From assembly GCA_038322235.1 (NCBI GenBank), contig JBBQFQ010000001.1:186001-250000 (forward strand): a DNA stretch of 64,000 bases, in the 5' to 3' direction. The translations under genes were made by a program, and so were the position numbers. Under the pieces are notes generated by a model, which saw only the letters and a program-made list of their open reading frames with translations, was not told the DNA's origin and did no database searches. Shown here piece by piece: positions 33,498 through 46,100 of the stretch (its first letter is position 1; every line of letters starts with the position of its first letter). Origin of the DNA: SZAS-18 sp038322235. GTDB lineage: Bacteria > Verrucomicrobiota > Verrucomicrobiia > Chthoniobacterales > SZAS-18.

Positions 33498-33607
33498 GCT
33501 GCTGGGCTGGAAACAACGCTCGGCCCGCGCGGGCTCGGTGGTTGGGGTCCGCGCAGCATCGACCTGATCCAGCTCCGTCGCGTTCGCGGGCCGCCGGTTG
33601 ATCTCGC

Positions 33608-34474
33608 ATGGAGACCTTTGTCCAGAGTCTCGTCAGCGGCATCCTCACGGGTGCCCTCTACGCGATGATCGCCGTGGGGCTGACCATCGTCTTCGGCGTC
33701 ATGCGGATCATCAACATGGCGCACGGCGAGATGGTGATGCTCGGCATGTTCGGCGCGTTTTGGGCCCACCATTCGTGGCACCTCGATCCGTTCGTCTCGA
33801 TTCTCATCTGGACGCCGGCGATGTTCGCTTTCGGCCTCGCGATTCATCGGTTCCTGCTCCGGAAGATCATCCCCACCGGCGAGCTGAATACCCTGCTCTA
33901 CACGGCGGGCCTCTCGCTGCTCATCGCGAATCTCGCGCTGCTCGCGTGGTCGGGAGACTATCGCACCATCAATCTCGACTACGCGCTCAAACCCGCGCGT
34001 CCTTTCGGCATCGCGGTGCCCATTCCGCTCGCCATCGCCTTCGGCATCGCGCTCTTGCTGACGACGGCGTTGTACTTCTTCCTGACCCGCACGGATACCG
34101 GGCGCGCGATCCGGGCGACCGCGCAGAACCCCGATTCCGCGGCGTTGATGGGCGTGAATGTGGCACGCATCGAATCCATCACGTTTGCGCTCGGGACTGC
34201 TCTCGCAGGTGCGGCCGGTGTTCTGCTGGCTCCGTCGCTGTACCTCTATCCCACTGTCGGTGAGATCCTGAGCGTCAAATGCTTCGTCATCGTGGTGCTG
34301 GGCGGCCTCGGTTCCGTACCTGGTGCGATCGTTGGCGGCATCCTGCTCTCGATTGTCGAGTCACTCGGCGCCGTCTACGTCTCGGTCGCGTACAAGGACG
34401 CGATCGGGTTCGTGCTCTTTCTGCTGGTGTTGCTCTTTCGACCGGGCGGACTTTGGGGGACCGGGCGCGCATGA
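33608..34474 (+). CDS. livH: LIV-type ABC transporter permease (LivH type)
   Basis: The 288-residue membrane protein has about eight helices and the LivH signatures LVSGILTGALYAMIAVGLTIVFGVMRIINMAHGEMVMLG at the N-terminus and GLGSVPGAIVGGILLSIVES near the C-terminus (quoted in part). It forms half of the transmembrane channel with LivM. It begins 110 bp after the binding protein and overlaps the livM start by four bases (ATGA). Confidence 0.93.
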   Translation: METFVQSLVSGILTGALYAMIAVGLTIVFGVMRIINMAHGEMVMLGMFGAFWAHHSWHLDPFVSILIWTPAMFAFGLAIHRFLLRKIIPTGELNTLLYTAGLSLLIANLALLAWSGDYRTINLDYALKPARPFGIAVPIPLAIAFGIALLLTTALYFFLTRTDTGRAIRATAQNPDSAALMGVNVARIESITFALGTALAGAAGVLLAPSLYLYPTVGEILSVKCFVIVVLGGLGSVPGAIVGGILLSIVESLGAVYVSVAYKDAIGFVLFLLVLLFRPGGLWGTGRA

Positions 34475-35430
34475 GTCGCGCCCTCGCCGCCGCCGCCGCT
34501 GGTCTGCTGCTCGTTGCGGCGCCGCTCCTGACGTCGAACACCTTCGTCCAGCATTTGCTCATCATGACGCTGTTCGCCGCGCTCCTCGGCGCCGCGTGGA
34601 ATCTGCTCGGCGGCTACGCGGGTCAGGTGTCGTTCGGCCATGCGACGTTTCTCGGGCTCGGTGCCTACACGACAATGCTGCTGCATCTGAGGCTCGGCCT
34701 GTCGCCCTGGCTCGCTTTGATCGCGGGCGGATTGCTCGCGGCGCTCATGGCGGTGCCGTTCGGCTGGATCTGCTTCCGACTCCGCGGACCTTACTTTTCC
34801 CTCGCGACGCTCGCCGTCGCCGAGATCACCCGGCTCGTGGTCCTGAATTGGGAGAGCCTGACCGCGGGTCCCATGGGGCTGCTCATCACCACGCTGCCGG
34901 CGCTCACGATCTTCGGGAAGCCCGTCAACTGGGAGAGCAAGGTACCGTTCTACTATGTGATCCTGATCCTCGCCGCGCTCGTTACCCTCGCGACGTGGCG
35001 GATCTCCCGTGCGCGACTCGGAGCCTATCTGCTCGCGATCCGCGAGGACATGGACAGCGCGGAAGCCGCCGGCATCGACACCGTCCGGACCCGCGTCCTC
35101 GCGCTCGCGCTCTCGGCGTTTTTCGTCGGCACCGCCGGCGGTTTTTACGCGATCTATTTCCGCTACATCGATCCCGACGCCGTCTTCGCCATCGCGCTTT
35201 CGGTGGAGATGGTCTTCGTGCCGGTCGTGGGCGGCATCGCCACCACCTTCGGCCCGATCGTTGGCGCCGTCTTCCTGACCACGTTAGGCGAAGTCTTTCG
35301 CGATCGCTTCCAGTCGGGGCACCTCATCTTCTACGGGTTCTTCATGATGATCGTGATCCGCTTCCTCCCCGATGGAATCTGGGGCCGCGTGCGCACGCTG
35401 CTCGTTCGACGCCGCGCTCCAAACGTCTGA
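34471..35430 (+). CDS. livM: LIV-type ABC transporter permease (LivM type)
   Basis: The 319-residue protein has about nine helices and LivM hallmarks: LLGGYAGQVSFGHATFLGLG near residue 45, the LRGPYFSLATLAVAEI segment, and the coupling-helix region RLGAYLLAIREDMDSAEAAGI that contacts the ATPases. Its ATG overlaps the livH stop (ATGA), and livG follows 7 bp later. It pairs with LivH to form the translocation pore. Confidence 0.93.
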   Translation: MSRALAAAAAGLLLVAAPLLTSNTFVQHLLIMTLFAALLGAAWNLLGGYAGQVSFGHATFLGLGAYTTMLLHLRLGLSPWLALIAGGLLAALMAVPFGWICFRLRGPYFSLATLAVAEITRLVVLNWESLTAGPMGLLITTLPALTIFGKPVNWESKVPFYYVILILAALVTLATWRISRARLGAYLLAIREDMDSAEAAGIDTVRTRVLALALSAFFVGTAGGFYAIYFRYIDPDAVFAIALSVEMVFVPVVGGIATTFGPIVGAVFLTTLGEVFRDRFQSGHLIFYGFFMMIVIRFLPDGIWGRVRTLLVRRRAPNV

Positions 35431-35437
35431 CCCCGTC

Positions 35438-36160
35438 ATGCCCCTACTTCGCGCCATCGCCCTGACGAAGGATTTCGGCGGACTCCGCGCGGTGTCCTCG
35501 CTCAGCTTCGATTTGCATGCGGGCGAGATCCTCGGGCTCATCGGCCCCAATGGCGCCGGCAAGACCACCGCCTTCAATCTCATCGCGGGATTCATCCCGG
35601 CGACATCGGGGGACGTGCTGCTCGATGGCCTGAGCGTGCTCGGGTTGAAGCCACACGCCGTCGTGAAGCGCGGGATCGCGCGCACGTTTCAGATCGTGAA
35701 GCCGTTTCGCAAACTGCCCGTCCTCGAAAACGTCACGCTCGCCGCCTTCCTGCACGAACCCCAGCGAGACCGCGCGGAGGCCCAGGCGCGTCGCTGGCTC
35801 GCGTTCGCCGGGCTCGAGGCGCAGGCGGAACGCTTCGCGTCTGATCTCACGCTCGGGGAACAAAAGCGGCTCGAGATCGCCCGTGCGCTCGCAACAAAGC
35901 CGCGCATCCTCCTCCTCGACGAGCCCATGGGCGGCCTCAATCCGGCCGAGGTGGATGAGGCCTGCGCGCTCGTTGAACGCATCCGTGCCGGCGGTGTCAG
36001 CGTCATCCTCGTCGAGCACCACATGAAAGCCATCATGAGGATCTCGGATCGCGTGGTCGTCCTGCACCACGGAGTGAAGATCGGCGACGCTCCCCCGGCG
36101 GAGATCGTGCAAAATCGCGACGTCATCGCCGCCTATCTCGGGGAGGTGGCCCATGCTTGA
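35438..36160 (+). CDS. livG: LIV-type ABC transporter ATPase LivG
   Basis: The 240-residue ATPase has Walker A GPNGAGKTT (about residues 36-44), the Q-loop in TFQIVKPF, the ABC signature in the degenerate form LTLGEQKRLEIARAL, Walker B ILLLDEPMGGLNP and the H-loop LVEHHM. The MGGLNPAEV segment and C-terminal dileucine-type extension are standard for LivG. It overlaps livF by 8 bp. Confidence 0.95.
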   Translation: MPLLRAIALTKDFGGLRAVSSLSFDLHAGEILGLIGPNGAGKTTAFNLIAGFIPATSGDVLLDGLSVLGLKPHAVVKRGIARTFQIVKPFRKLPVLENVTLAAFLHEPQRDRAEAQARRWLAFAGLEAQAERFASDLTLGEQKRLEIARALATKPRILLLDEPMGGLNPAEVDEACALVERIRAGGVSVILVEHHMKAIMRISDRVVVLHHGVKIGDAPPAEIVQNRDVIAAYLGEVAHA

Positions 36161-36854
36161 GGTCGAGCATCTGCAGGTCGCGTACGGCCGCGTGCCGGCG
36201 CTCTGGGACGTCAGCTTTCGTGTTCCCGAGGGCGAGATCGTGGCGCTGATCGGAGCGAACGGCGCCGGCAAGACGACGACCTTGCGGGCCCTCTCCGGGC
36301 TCCTCCAGGCGCGCAGCGGCAGCATTCGACTGCATGGGGCCAGTCTCGCCGGACAACCCTCGATGGAGATCGTCCGGCGCGGCATCGTGCATGTGCCGGA
36401 GGCCCGCCGGCTTTTCCCGGAGATGTCGGTGCTCGAGAATCTCCTCATGGGGGCGTACGCGACGCCGAAGGAAGGGCGCACCGCCCGCCTCGAGCGGGTC
36501 TTTGGAATTTTTCCGCGCGTGAAGGAAAGGCAACGTCAGCTCGCCGGCACCCTCTCCGGCGGCGAACAGCAGATGGTGGCGATCGGACGCGGACTCATGG
36601 CTGACCCCAAGCTCCTGATGCTCGATGAACCGTCGCTCGGGCTCGCTCCCTTGATGGTGGAGGAAATGTTCCGCGTCGTCCGCGAAATCAATGCCGCGGG
36701 TGTGACCATTCTCCTCGTCGAACAAAACACCCAGCTCGCGCTCGCGCTCGCGAAGCGGGCGTACGTGCTCGAGGCCGGCGGCGTGGTCCTCTCCGGGACC
36801 GGCGCGGAGCTCCTCTCGAATCCGGAGGTTCGGAAGGCCTATCTGGGATTGTAA
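36153..36854 (+). CDS. livF: LIV-type ABC transporter ATPase LivF
   Basis: The 233-residue ATPase has Walker A GANGAGKTT, the LivF-specific VPEARRLFPEMSVLENLLMGAY block, signature LSGGEQQMVAIGRGLM, Walker B LLMLDEPSLGLAPLMVEE and H-loop in LLVEQNTQLAL. It completes the five-gene importer; the tight spacing of permease and ATPase genes indicates one transcript. Confidence 0.95.
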   Translation: MLEVEHLQVAYGRVPALWDVSFRVPEGEIVALIGANGAGKTTTLRALSGLLQARSGSIRLHGASLAGQPSMEIVRRGIVHVPEARRLFPEMSVLENLLMGAYATPKEGRTARLERVFGIFPRVKERQRQLAGTLSGGEQQMVAIGRGLMADPKLLMLDEPSLGLAPLMVEEMFRVVREINAAGVTILLVEQNTQLALALAKRAYVLEAGGVVLSGTGAELLSNPEVRKAYLGL

Positions 36855-36939
36855 AACGGAGCGGGCGGCATCCTTTTCGCGGCAACTGTCGACCACGTTT
36901 GCGATTGTGATCGCGGCGCAATTCCGCTGGAATGCCCCG

Positions 36940-37308
36940 ATGAAATCGATTCACATTTCGCGCCTCGTCGTTCCCGTGCTCAGCGCCCTCGCCGCGATCG
37001 CCGTGGCGTTCGCCGTCCACGCCAGCCAAATGGGCAAGGCGATGGGAGAAGCGGATGACGCGCTCAACCGGAATTTCAAGACGGCGCTCGCCTCGATGCC
37101 GAACGAGGACGCCCGCAAGCTCCTTCGCGATGGGCAGCGGGCCTGGGTGCAGTTCCGCGATGCCGAAGTCTCGCTGCATGCGAGCATCTACTCCACGAGC
37201 AAGGGCGGGCTTTTCGTGAACTTCGAACTGACGGAAGCCCGCGCGAAGCAACTCGACTCGATCGCCAAGCGCACGAGCGCCTCGGGCTACGACGCCGGGC
37301 CGGAGTAG
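36940..37308 (+). CDS. LprI/DUF1311-like secreted protein
   Basis: The 122-residue protein starts with a hydrophobic signal segment (SRLVVPVLSALAAIAVAFAVHAS) and then resembles the lysozyme-inhibitor LprI N-terminal domain (DUF1311): ADDALNRNFKTALAS, KLLRDGQRAWVQFRDAEVSLHAS, and LTEARAKQLDSIAK near the C-terminus. The paired cysteines of many DUF1311 proteins are absent. It is convergent with glmS with an 79-bp gap. Lysozyme inhibition is only a family-based guess. Confidence 0.72.
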   Translation: MKSIHISRLVVPVLSALAAIAVAFAVHASQMGKAMGEADDALNRNFKTALASMPNEDARKLLRDGQRAWVQFRDAEVSLHASIYSTSKGGLFVNFELTEARAKQLDSIAKRTSASGYDAGPE

Positions 37309-37333
37309 CCATGCCCTCCGCAGTCTGCCGGAT

Positions 37334-37383
37334 CTTCTGCGTTTATCGGCCGTCGGCGCGCGGCCTCCGCGGCCACGCAGAAG
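37334..37383. terminator. Long inverted repeat between converging genes
   Basis: CTTCTGCGT (37334-37342) pairs with ACGCAGAAG (37375-37383), with a GC-rich inner part containing GGCCG/CGGCC. It lies between the ends of the LprI-like gene and glmS. There is no T-tract, so termination is a guess from position. Confidence 0.35.
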
Positions 37384-37387
37384 CTCA

Positions 37388-39244
<1,857 letters not shown>

Positions 39245-39290
39245 AGCTGCAGAAGGGATTCTGCAGGTACGTTCGGCGCGGCGGCTCCCG

Positions 39291-39465
39291 TCAGCAAGAG
39301 GAACGTCGGCCGCCGTCGGACTCCCCGCGGAACCGCGCCTCCAGCCACCCGGCGGCCTTCCTCGCGGGATCCTCGGTTTCGCTGATGAACACCGGGGGCG
39401 CTGCGCTCACCACGCACCGGATCCACCCAGCGCACGATCGCCGCGTGAATGATCCGCGAGGGCAT
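39291..39465 (-). pseudogene. Possible small CDS with a frameshift
   Basis: Upstream of glmS, the minus strand encodes MPSRIIHAAIVRWVDPVRGE in one frame and then SAPPVFISETEDPARKAAGW in the next, joined at a run of five C near 39402. Both halves look protein-like while the alternative frames become arginine-rich, which suggests a short gene of about 57 residues carrying a one-base change. No family is recognised. The rest of the 300-bp gap (39245-39544) holds nothing else I can support. Confidence 0.3.
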
Positions 39466-39544
39466 GTTCCGGCGCGGCTGTTCGTCCGTTTCCATCGCGA
39501 AGCCGCTCACCTACGCGCGGGGCAGCTCCTTCGGGGCGGTGCGC

Positions 39545-40063
39545 CTACTTCACGGCCCCGAGGGCCTTAAGGTCGAGCTTTTTCAGGATCTCCCGCGCGA
39601 CGCCGGCCGCTTCGCCGGTCACCTCCACGTGCACCCAGTAGCGATCCGCCACCGCGAGAAACACGCTCGTCGTCTTGCTCGACTCCTCCCACGTCTCGAA
39701 GCCCGGGACGCCATCGAGCGTGATCGATTTCTGGTAGCCGTCCGTGCTTTCGTTCGAGAACTGCCAGGCCAGCATCAGCCCCTTCATCATCTCGCGGTTG
39801 AGGGCGTAATCCATGATCTGAAGAGAGGCCCGGCTGTCGCCCTTCGTGTATTCGCAGCTCACCTGCGTGAGCTCGAAGGCGCCCATCTTCGTCGTGTTTC
39901 CTTCGGGCTTCGCGGCGGTCCAGCCCGGCAGGGCCGGAGGAATCAACGACAGCAGGGCGCGGAAATTCACGATTGGCGGCGCCGGCGTCTCCTCGGCCGG
40001 CAGCGACGGAAGGAGCGCGGAAACGCCGAGCGCGGCCAGAGCGACGAAGGCAGATCGAATCAT
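39545..40063 (-). CDS. Secreted hypothetical protein (172 aa)
   Basis: A protein with a Sec signal peptide (MIRSAFVALAALGVSALLPSLPA, cleavage near 23) and a mature part of about 150 residues. It reads as a compact alpha/beta domain (ALPGWTAAKPEGNTTKMG, SCEYTKGDSRASLQIMDYAL, VPGFETWEESSKTTSVFLAV, YWVHVEVTGEA), similar in style to periplasmic DUF-type proteins, but I do not recognise the family. The start at 40063 is fixed by the signal peptide. It is divergent from the alpha-2-macroglobulin gene (113 bp). Confidence 0.75.
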   Translation of the reverse strand: MIRSAFVALAALGVSALLPSLPAEETPAPPIVNFRALLSLIPPALPGWTAAKPEGNTTKMGAFELTQVSCEYTKGDSRASLQIMDYALNREMMKGLMLAWQFSNESTDGYQKSITLDGVPGFETWEESSKTTSVFLAVADRYWVHVEVTGEAAGVAREILKKLDLKALGAVK

Positions 40064-40176
40064 CGCGAACGCTCCCGCGCCCCGGGCGAAAGGGCAAGCG
40101 GCGGGATGACGCGGGAAAAGCATCCCGCCGCATTTTTTCCCTGCGGCCCGCGGACCGAAGCGCCTACAAAGAGCCG

Positions 40177-43100
40177 ATGCGGCGCGCCTTCCTCTTCGGT
40201 TTCGGCCTCCTTGCTCTCGTCGGTCCCGCGGCCGCGCAAGACGCCGAGCCCGTGAGGCCCTTCGGCGCTCAGCCGGCCGGGAGCCTCGCCCAACAGCGCC
40301 ACTGGAAGGAAGCCCGCGCCGCGTTCGACCTCGTGCGCCGCGCCGGGAAGGACTGGCACTCGGCCGCGATGAAACGCGCGGTGGAGGGGAGCGCCCTCTG
40401 CTCGACGAAACTCCGTGAGTGGGATGTCGCTCTGGCGGTCGCGGAGGACTACGTCGGGAAGACCCGGGGCACGCTCGAGGAAGCGATCGGTCAGCGTTTT
40501 CTGGCCGGGCTCTATCTCTCCGCACCTCACGCGGCGGTGCGGGAGGGAGGAAAGCTTGTCCGGAATCGGCTCGACTACCGGGCGGATCGCGACTGGTGGC
40601 GGGCGGACCGCCGCGCCGCGATCGAGCGCTACGAACGAGCCCGCGCGTTGCTCGCGGAGTTTGCGGCTGAACCAGCGACGCCTGCGCGCGAGGAGCGCGC
40701 CCGGAGGATTCGGACCGAACGCATCGGCGTGGATTTCGATCTCGCGGCTGCGCTCCTTCTTCAAGAGCCTGCCGGCGGAAACGGCCCGCAGCTTTGCGCT
40801 TGGTGGTGGTTGCCCGCCTTCCCCGTGCTCGATGATGACGATGCGGACGCGGAGGAGAAGGCTGCCCTCGCCCGGTACGACGCGTCGGAGAGCCTTCCGG
40901 AGGGACTTCCTCTCACCCCGGATGGCGAACCTCGCTTCCGTCGCACGCCGGAGTCGTATGCCAGCACCTTGGGGGACGGGGCGAAGGTTCGTTTTCTTCT
41001 CGAGGAAATCGAGCGCTTGGATGAGTCGCCGCGACGCGAAGATGCCGCGACCGCGCTGCTCCGCCGCGCGCTGATCGCGCGCTCGCTCTACGGACCCCAG
41101 ACTTGGTCCGCGTGGTTCGCGCGCGTGTCCGAATCAGCCGGGCGCGTCCCAGCCGTCCCCGCCCGGAAAGTTTGGGAGCTGGAGGAGAATCAGGCGCTCG
41201 CGATCGCCGGCGCTCAGGTGCGGCTGATCACCCTTCCGCCGGAGGAAAGCCCGCTGGCTTTGCTGAAGCAGGTGGGCGCGCGCTACCCGCAGAGTCGGGC
41301 CGCCGCGGAGGCGGAGTACTCCTCAGCGCTGTATCTCCAGTCGCGGCAGCAGTTCCCGGCAGCCGAGGCCGTCTATCGCCGCATTCTGGCGTCCGGCGCG
41401 GGGTCCGCCCAAGCGGATGCGCGGCAAAATCTCCGGAAGATCCAGGCGCGGGAGGTGGCATTCGAAGCGCCGGGCGCCTTTCTGCCGGGGGCGCAACCCC
41501 AGCTCAATTTCCGCTCCCGCAACACGCCGCAGATCCATTTTCGGGCCGTGCGGATCGATCTTGGGAGGCTGGCGCTCGCACGGATGCGGAAAGGGTCCGC
41601 GCCGGGTTCGTTCGGTGACGCGCGGTTCGCGAAGCAGCTTTGGAGGAGTCGCCCGCGCGAGGTCGTCGCAGCCTGGTCGGAAACTCTCCCGGCGAATCAG
41701 GGCGGGCGGGTTACCGAAGGCTTCACGCACGTTCCGATCGTGAACTCCGGTGCTTTCGTCGTGGAGGCGTTTGCCGGTCCGGCCGCCCCCATCAGCCGGG
41801 TGCTGGTGTTCGTCACGGACGTTGCGGTCGTCAAGAAGAGCGTCATCGAGGGAGGCCTGATTTACGTCGCGAACGCGCGTACCGGTCAGCCGCTGGAAGG
41901 CGCCAGAGTCCGGATCTGCGAGACTTGGAACGACGTCGAGAATCACAAGCCTCCGCAGATTCTGGAGACGACCCACCTGAGCGACCGCGATGGGATCGTC
42001 CGCTACCCCACGAAACACCCGAACGAGGGCTCTCGCATCCAGTTGCTTGCCGAGGCCGGCCCAGGCCGAATCGGATTCCTGAACTATTGGGAGCGCGAGC
42101 AGCCGACCCCCGACGCCACCGAAGCGATGCGCCTCGGGTGGACGCTGGTGACGGACCGGCCAATTTACCGGCCGGGTTCCACGGTGCAGTTCCGCCTGCT
42201 CATTCGCCTGCGAGGGCCCGAAGGCTATCTCGCGCCGGTGGCGGGTGAAGACGTGCGGATCGAAGTTTTGGGTCCGAACGGCGACCGGGTCCGAAACATT
42301 GAGGGCAAGACGGATGAAGCCGGTGGGGTGAGCGGTGCGCACATCCTCCCGGACGGTGCACCGCTGGGTCGCTGGCATTTTGCCGTCTTTCGGGGAAAGG
42401 ACTCGCTCCGCACGGAGGGCTTCCTCGTCGAAGAATACAAAAAGCCGGAATTCGAGGTGACGGTCACGCCCTCCGAACCGGCCATCCGCCTGGGGCGGAA
42501 GGCGAAGGTGAAAATCGCGGCGCGTTACTATTTCGGCGCTCCCGTGACGAATGCGACCGTCACCTACAAGGTGTCCCGCGAAGACTTTGTCGTCGATTTC
42601 TGTGAAGTCCGAGAGCTCGACTGGCTGTACGGTTCGGGGTACGCGCGCCGTCGGCTCACCTACCCGTGGTTGCCCTGGAGCGTCGCCGCGGATGCCTCAA
42701 ACGACATCGCGGAACGGGCACGGACAAAGTCACGACGTGAGATCGTCGCGTCGGGTCGGGCAGCGCTGCAACCCGACGGTTCCTTCGAGCTGGAGATCGA
42801 TACCTCACCGGCGCAGGCTGCCCTGGGTGATCGGGATCACCTTTACAGCGTCGAGGCAAGCGTGTGCGACGCCAGCCGGCGGACCGTCAAGGAGAGCACG
42901 GACATTTTCGCCACGCGGCAGGAATTCCAGGCGTATGTCGAGACCGATGCTGGCTGGTATGGCCCGGGGAGCGAGGCTCGCGTCGACGTGCGCGTGCTCA
43001 CCCCCAGCGGAACGCCGGTCTCAACCGCGGGCGAGCTCCGCATCGCCAGGATCCACTACGGCGGACCGGATCTCCGCGAGATCACGGAAGAAATACTCTC

Positions 43101-46100
43101 CCGCTCGGCAGCGACCACGGACGCGCAAGGGCGGTTCTCCGTGAAGTATGCCATTCCCCGCGAGGGCGAGTATCGCGCGCGGTTCGTCACGCAGGATTCC
43201 GCCGCCCAAAGCGTCGAGGGCAACGCGGTATTCTGGGTCAACGGACCCGGCTTCGACGGCCGGGTGTATCAATTCAATGACCTCGAGATCATCACCGATC
43301 GGAGCACTTATAAGATCGGCGAGGTCGCGCGCCTCCTCGTCCAGGTCCGTGAAGACCACGCCCGCGTCCTGTTCAGCGATGATGCGCGGGACGGCGTCCT
43401 GCGCAGTTGGCGATTTCTCGACTTTCCCGCGCGGACGACCGTGATCGAGGTGCCGATCGAAGCGCGCCACGTCCCGAATTTTCACGTCGAAGCGACCGTC
43501 ATCCGGAACGGCCGCGTGCACAGCGAGGCCCGCTCAATTCTGGTCCCTCCCGAGCGCGCCGTGCTCGACGTGACCGTGAAAGCAGAGCGCGAGAGTTACG
43601 CGCCCGGAGCCGCGGGGAGGGTCCGGGTGGAGGCGAAGGACGCGGCGGGACAGCCCGCGCAGGGGGAAGTCGTCCTGCGGGTCTTCGACAGCTCCCTCTC
43701 CGAGCTATCCAGCTTCCTCGACTACTCCTCTTGGAAGGACAGATTTCACGGCCGCGTGCGTAGCCATAGCGTGCAAGACCAGTCGACTCTCGGCGGGGAG
43801 ATGCCGATCGAGGGCGGCCTCGCTGAGCCGCAAGCTGGATCAGCCTCCGTTCCGGAGGGCTGGAACGCCACTTGGGTGCTTGAGCCCATTCGACTCCGTC
43901 TGACTGGCGAGGCCAGCGCCCGGGCCCGCCGCCGCGGCGAGCTCGGAGGTTTCGCGCGGTACGCCGAACCGCAACGCGTCATCGTCACGGGGTCTTACAT
44001 CCCGACCGGGGAAACCGAGGGCCCGCTCCCAGTGACGGTTTACGGTACCCCCGCGCCCGTCGTGGTCCGCGCGGATTTTGCGGACACCGCGCTCTGGCTC
44101 CCGCGGCTCGCGTTGGGTCCCGACGGAACCGCGACGGCAGACATCACGTTCCCGGATTCCGTGACCCGCTGGACCATCCGCGCTTCGGCGATCTCGCCGC
44201 AGACGGAGGTGGGTGACGCGCGAGCCTCCGTCACGACGACGAAGGGGCTGATCGTGCGTCTGCAGTCACCCCGCTTTTTCATCGAGCGCGACGAAGTCGT
44301 GCTCTCGGCGAATGCCCACAACCACTTGACCAGCGCGCAACGGGTGAAGGCCGAACTCGTGGTGCCGGCAGCGCAGTTCGAGCCGCTCGCGGCGGGGGAT
44401 CCGGCCGCGCGTCGGGAGGAGGAAGGCAATCTCATTCTCAGCGCGGAAGCGACGATCGCGCCCGGATCAGAGCACCGCTTCGACTGGCCGCTGCGCGCCT
44501 TGCGGCCGGGGGTGGCGAAGATCACGGTGAAGCTGCTGGCCGCAGAAGAGAGCGACGCGGTGCAGATGGCGTTCCCCGTGCTCCTCCACGGGATCGGGGT
44601 GCAGCTCGCGGCGGGCGGCGCGTTTCGCCCCGAAGCGACCGGAACGCGCACGTTGAAGCTGGATCTTCCCGCCGAGATAGACCCGGCGCAGACGCGGCTC
44701 GAGATCTCCCTCACGCCGAGTCTCGCCGGAGTACTCGTCGACGCACTTCCCTATCTCGCGGGCTATCCGTACGGCTGTGTCGAGCAGACTATGAGCCGGT
44801 TCTATCCGTCCGCGGTCGTCACCGGCGTCTTGAAGCGGATGGGCACCGACCTGGAAACCATCGGTCGGCTGCGGAGCGCGCAGGCCGGTGCGCGTGCGCC
44901 GGCGCCATCTGGCGTCACGCCCGGGTTTGACTCGGCGGAACTCGCCCGGATGACGTCCGCGGGCCTGCTGCGCATCGCCTCGCTGCAGCGTTCCGATGGC
45001 GCGTGGGGATGGTGGAGTGAGGATGACAGCTCGGCTTATCAGACGGCGTCCGTCCTTCACGGTCTGCACGCGGCCCGGGTGGCGGGCGTGGAAGTAAACG
45101 AGAAGATGTACCGTCGCGGATTCGAAGCCCTCAAGGAGTTCGCGGAGAAGGCCGCCGAGAAGCCCGCAGCAAAGCGGAAGCTCCTCGACCAAACCACGGA
45201 GGTCTTCCTCGCCTACGTGCTCGGATTGGAGAAGGCCCCCGACGCCCGGCGGCGGGCGTGGCTCCTCCGCCTCTTCGCCCACCGCGGGGAGTTGAACCAC
45301 CAGGGACTCGCGCTGCTCGCCCTCGCGCTCGAGCAGGCGAAGCTGCGCGCCGAGTCGGCGCTCACGCTGCGGAATTTGCTCCAGTTCGTCGAGCGGGACG
45401 ACTCGAACGAAACCGCGTGGGTCCGCACGCCGCGCGAGGGATGGTGGTTCTGGTACAACAACGACATCGAGACCAACGCTTGGGCGCTGCGCGCGCTCGT
45501 CGCGCTTGATCCGAAGAGCGACCTCGCGCCCCGGCTCGTGAAATGGCTCGTGAACAACCGGGCCGGCGGACACTACTGGCGCGGCACGCGCGACACGGCC
45601 CTCGTCATCACCGCCGTCGCCGACTACCTCCGCGTTTCCGGGGAGGAAACGCCCGATTTCACGGCCGCGGTGCGCGTGGATGGGGGCGAGCCGCGGGAAT
45701 TCCGGGTGACGAAGGGCGGGCTGCTGGCCTCAGATCAACGCCTCGTACTCGGAGGTCCGGCGCTCCCGCCGGGCCCGCACCTGATCGAGGTGACAAAGAC
45801 GGGTCGCGGCGCGCTGTACTACGCTGCGACGCTGAACTTCTTCACGAAGGAACCGGACATCGCGAGCGCAGGCGGCGACATCGCGATCGAGCGGGAGTAC
45901 TTCAAACTCGTCCCGCGCGTTCGGGAGGTCGCGGTGGCGTCCGCACCCGGCGCGGGTGCGCTGGCAGTCGTGCCGCGAGTCGAAAAGCGGGAGGGAATCA
46001 CCCGCGTGCCTTTGCAGCCCGGCGACGAAGTGAAAAGCGGCGACCGGATCGAGGTCGTCTTGCGGCTCAAGGCGAAGAACACGTACGACTACCTGGCCTT

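Noticed and set aside
39245..39544. glmS ribozyme or other riboswitch upstream of glmS
   Set aside because: No recognisable catalytic core or conserved riboswitch segments were seen in the leader.
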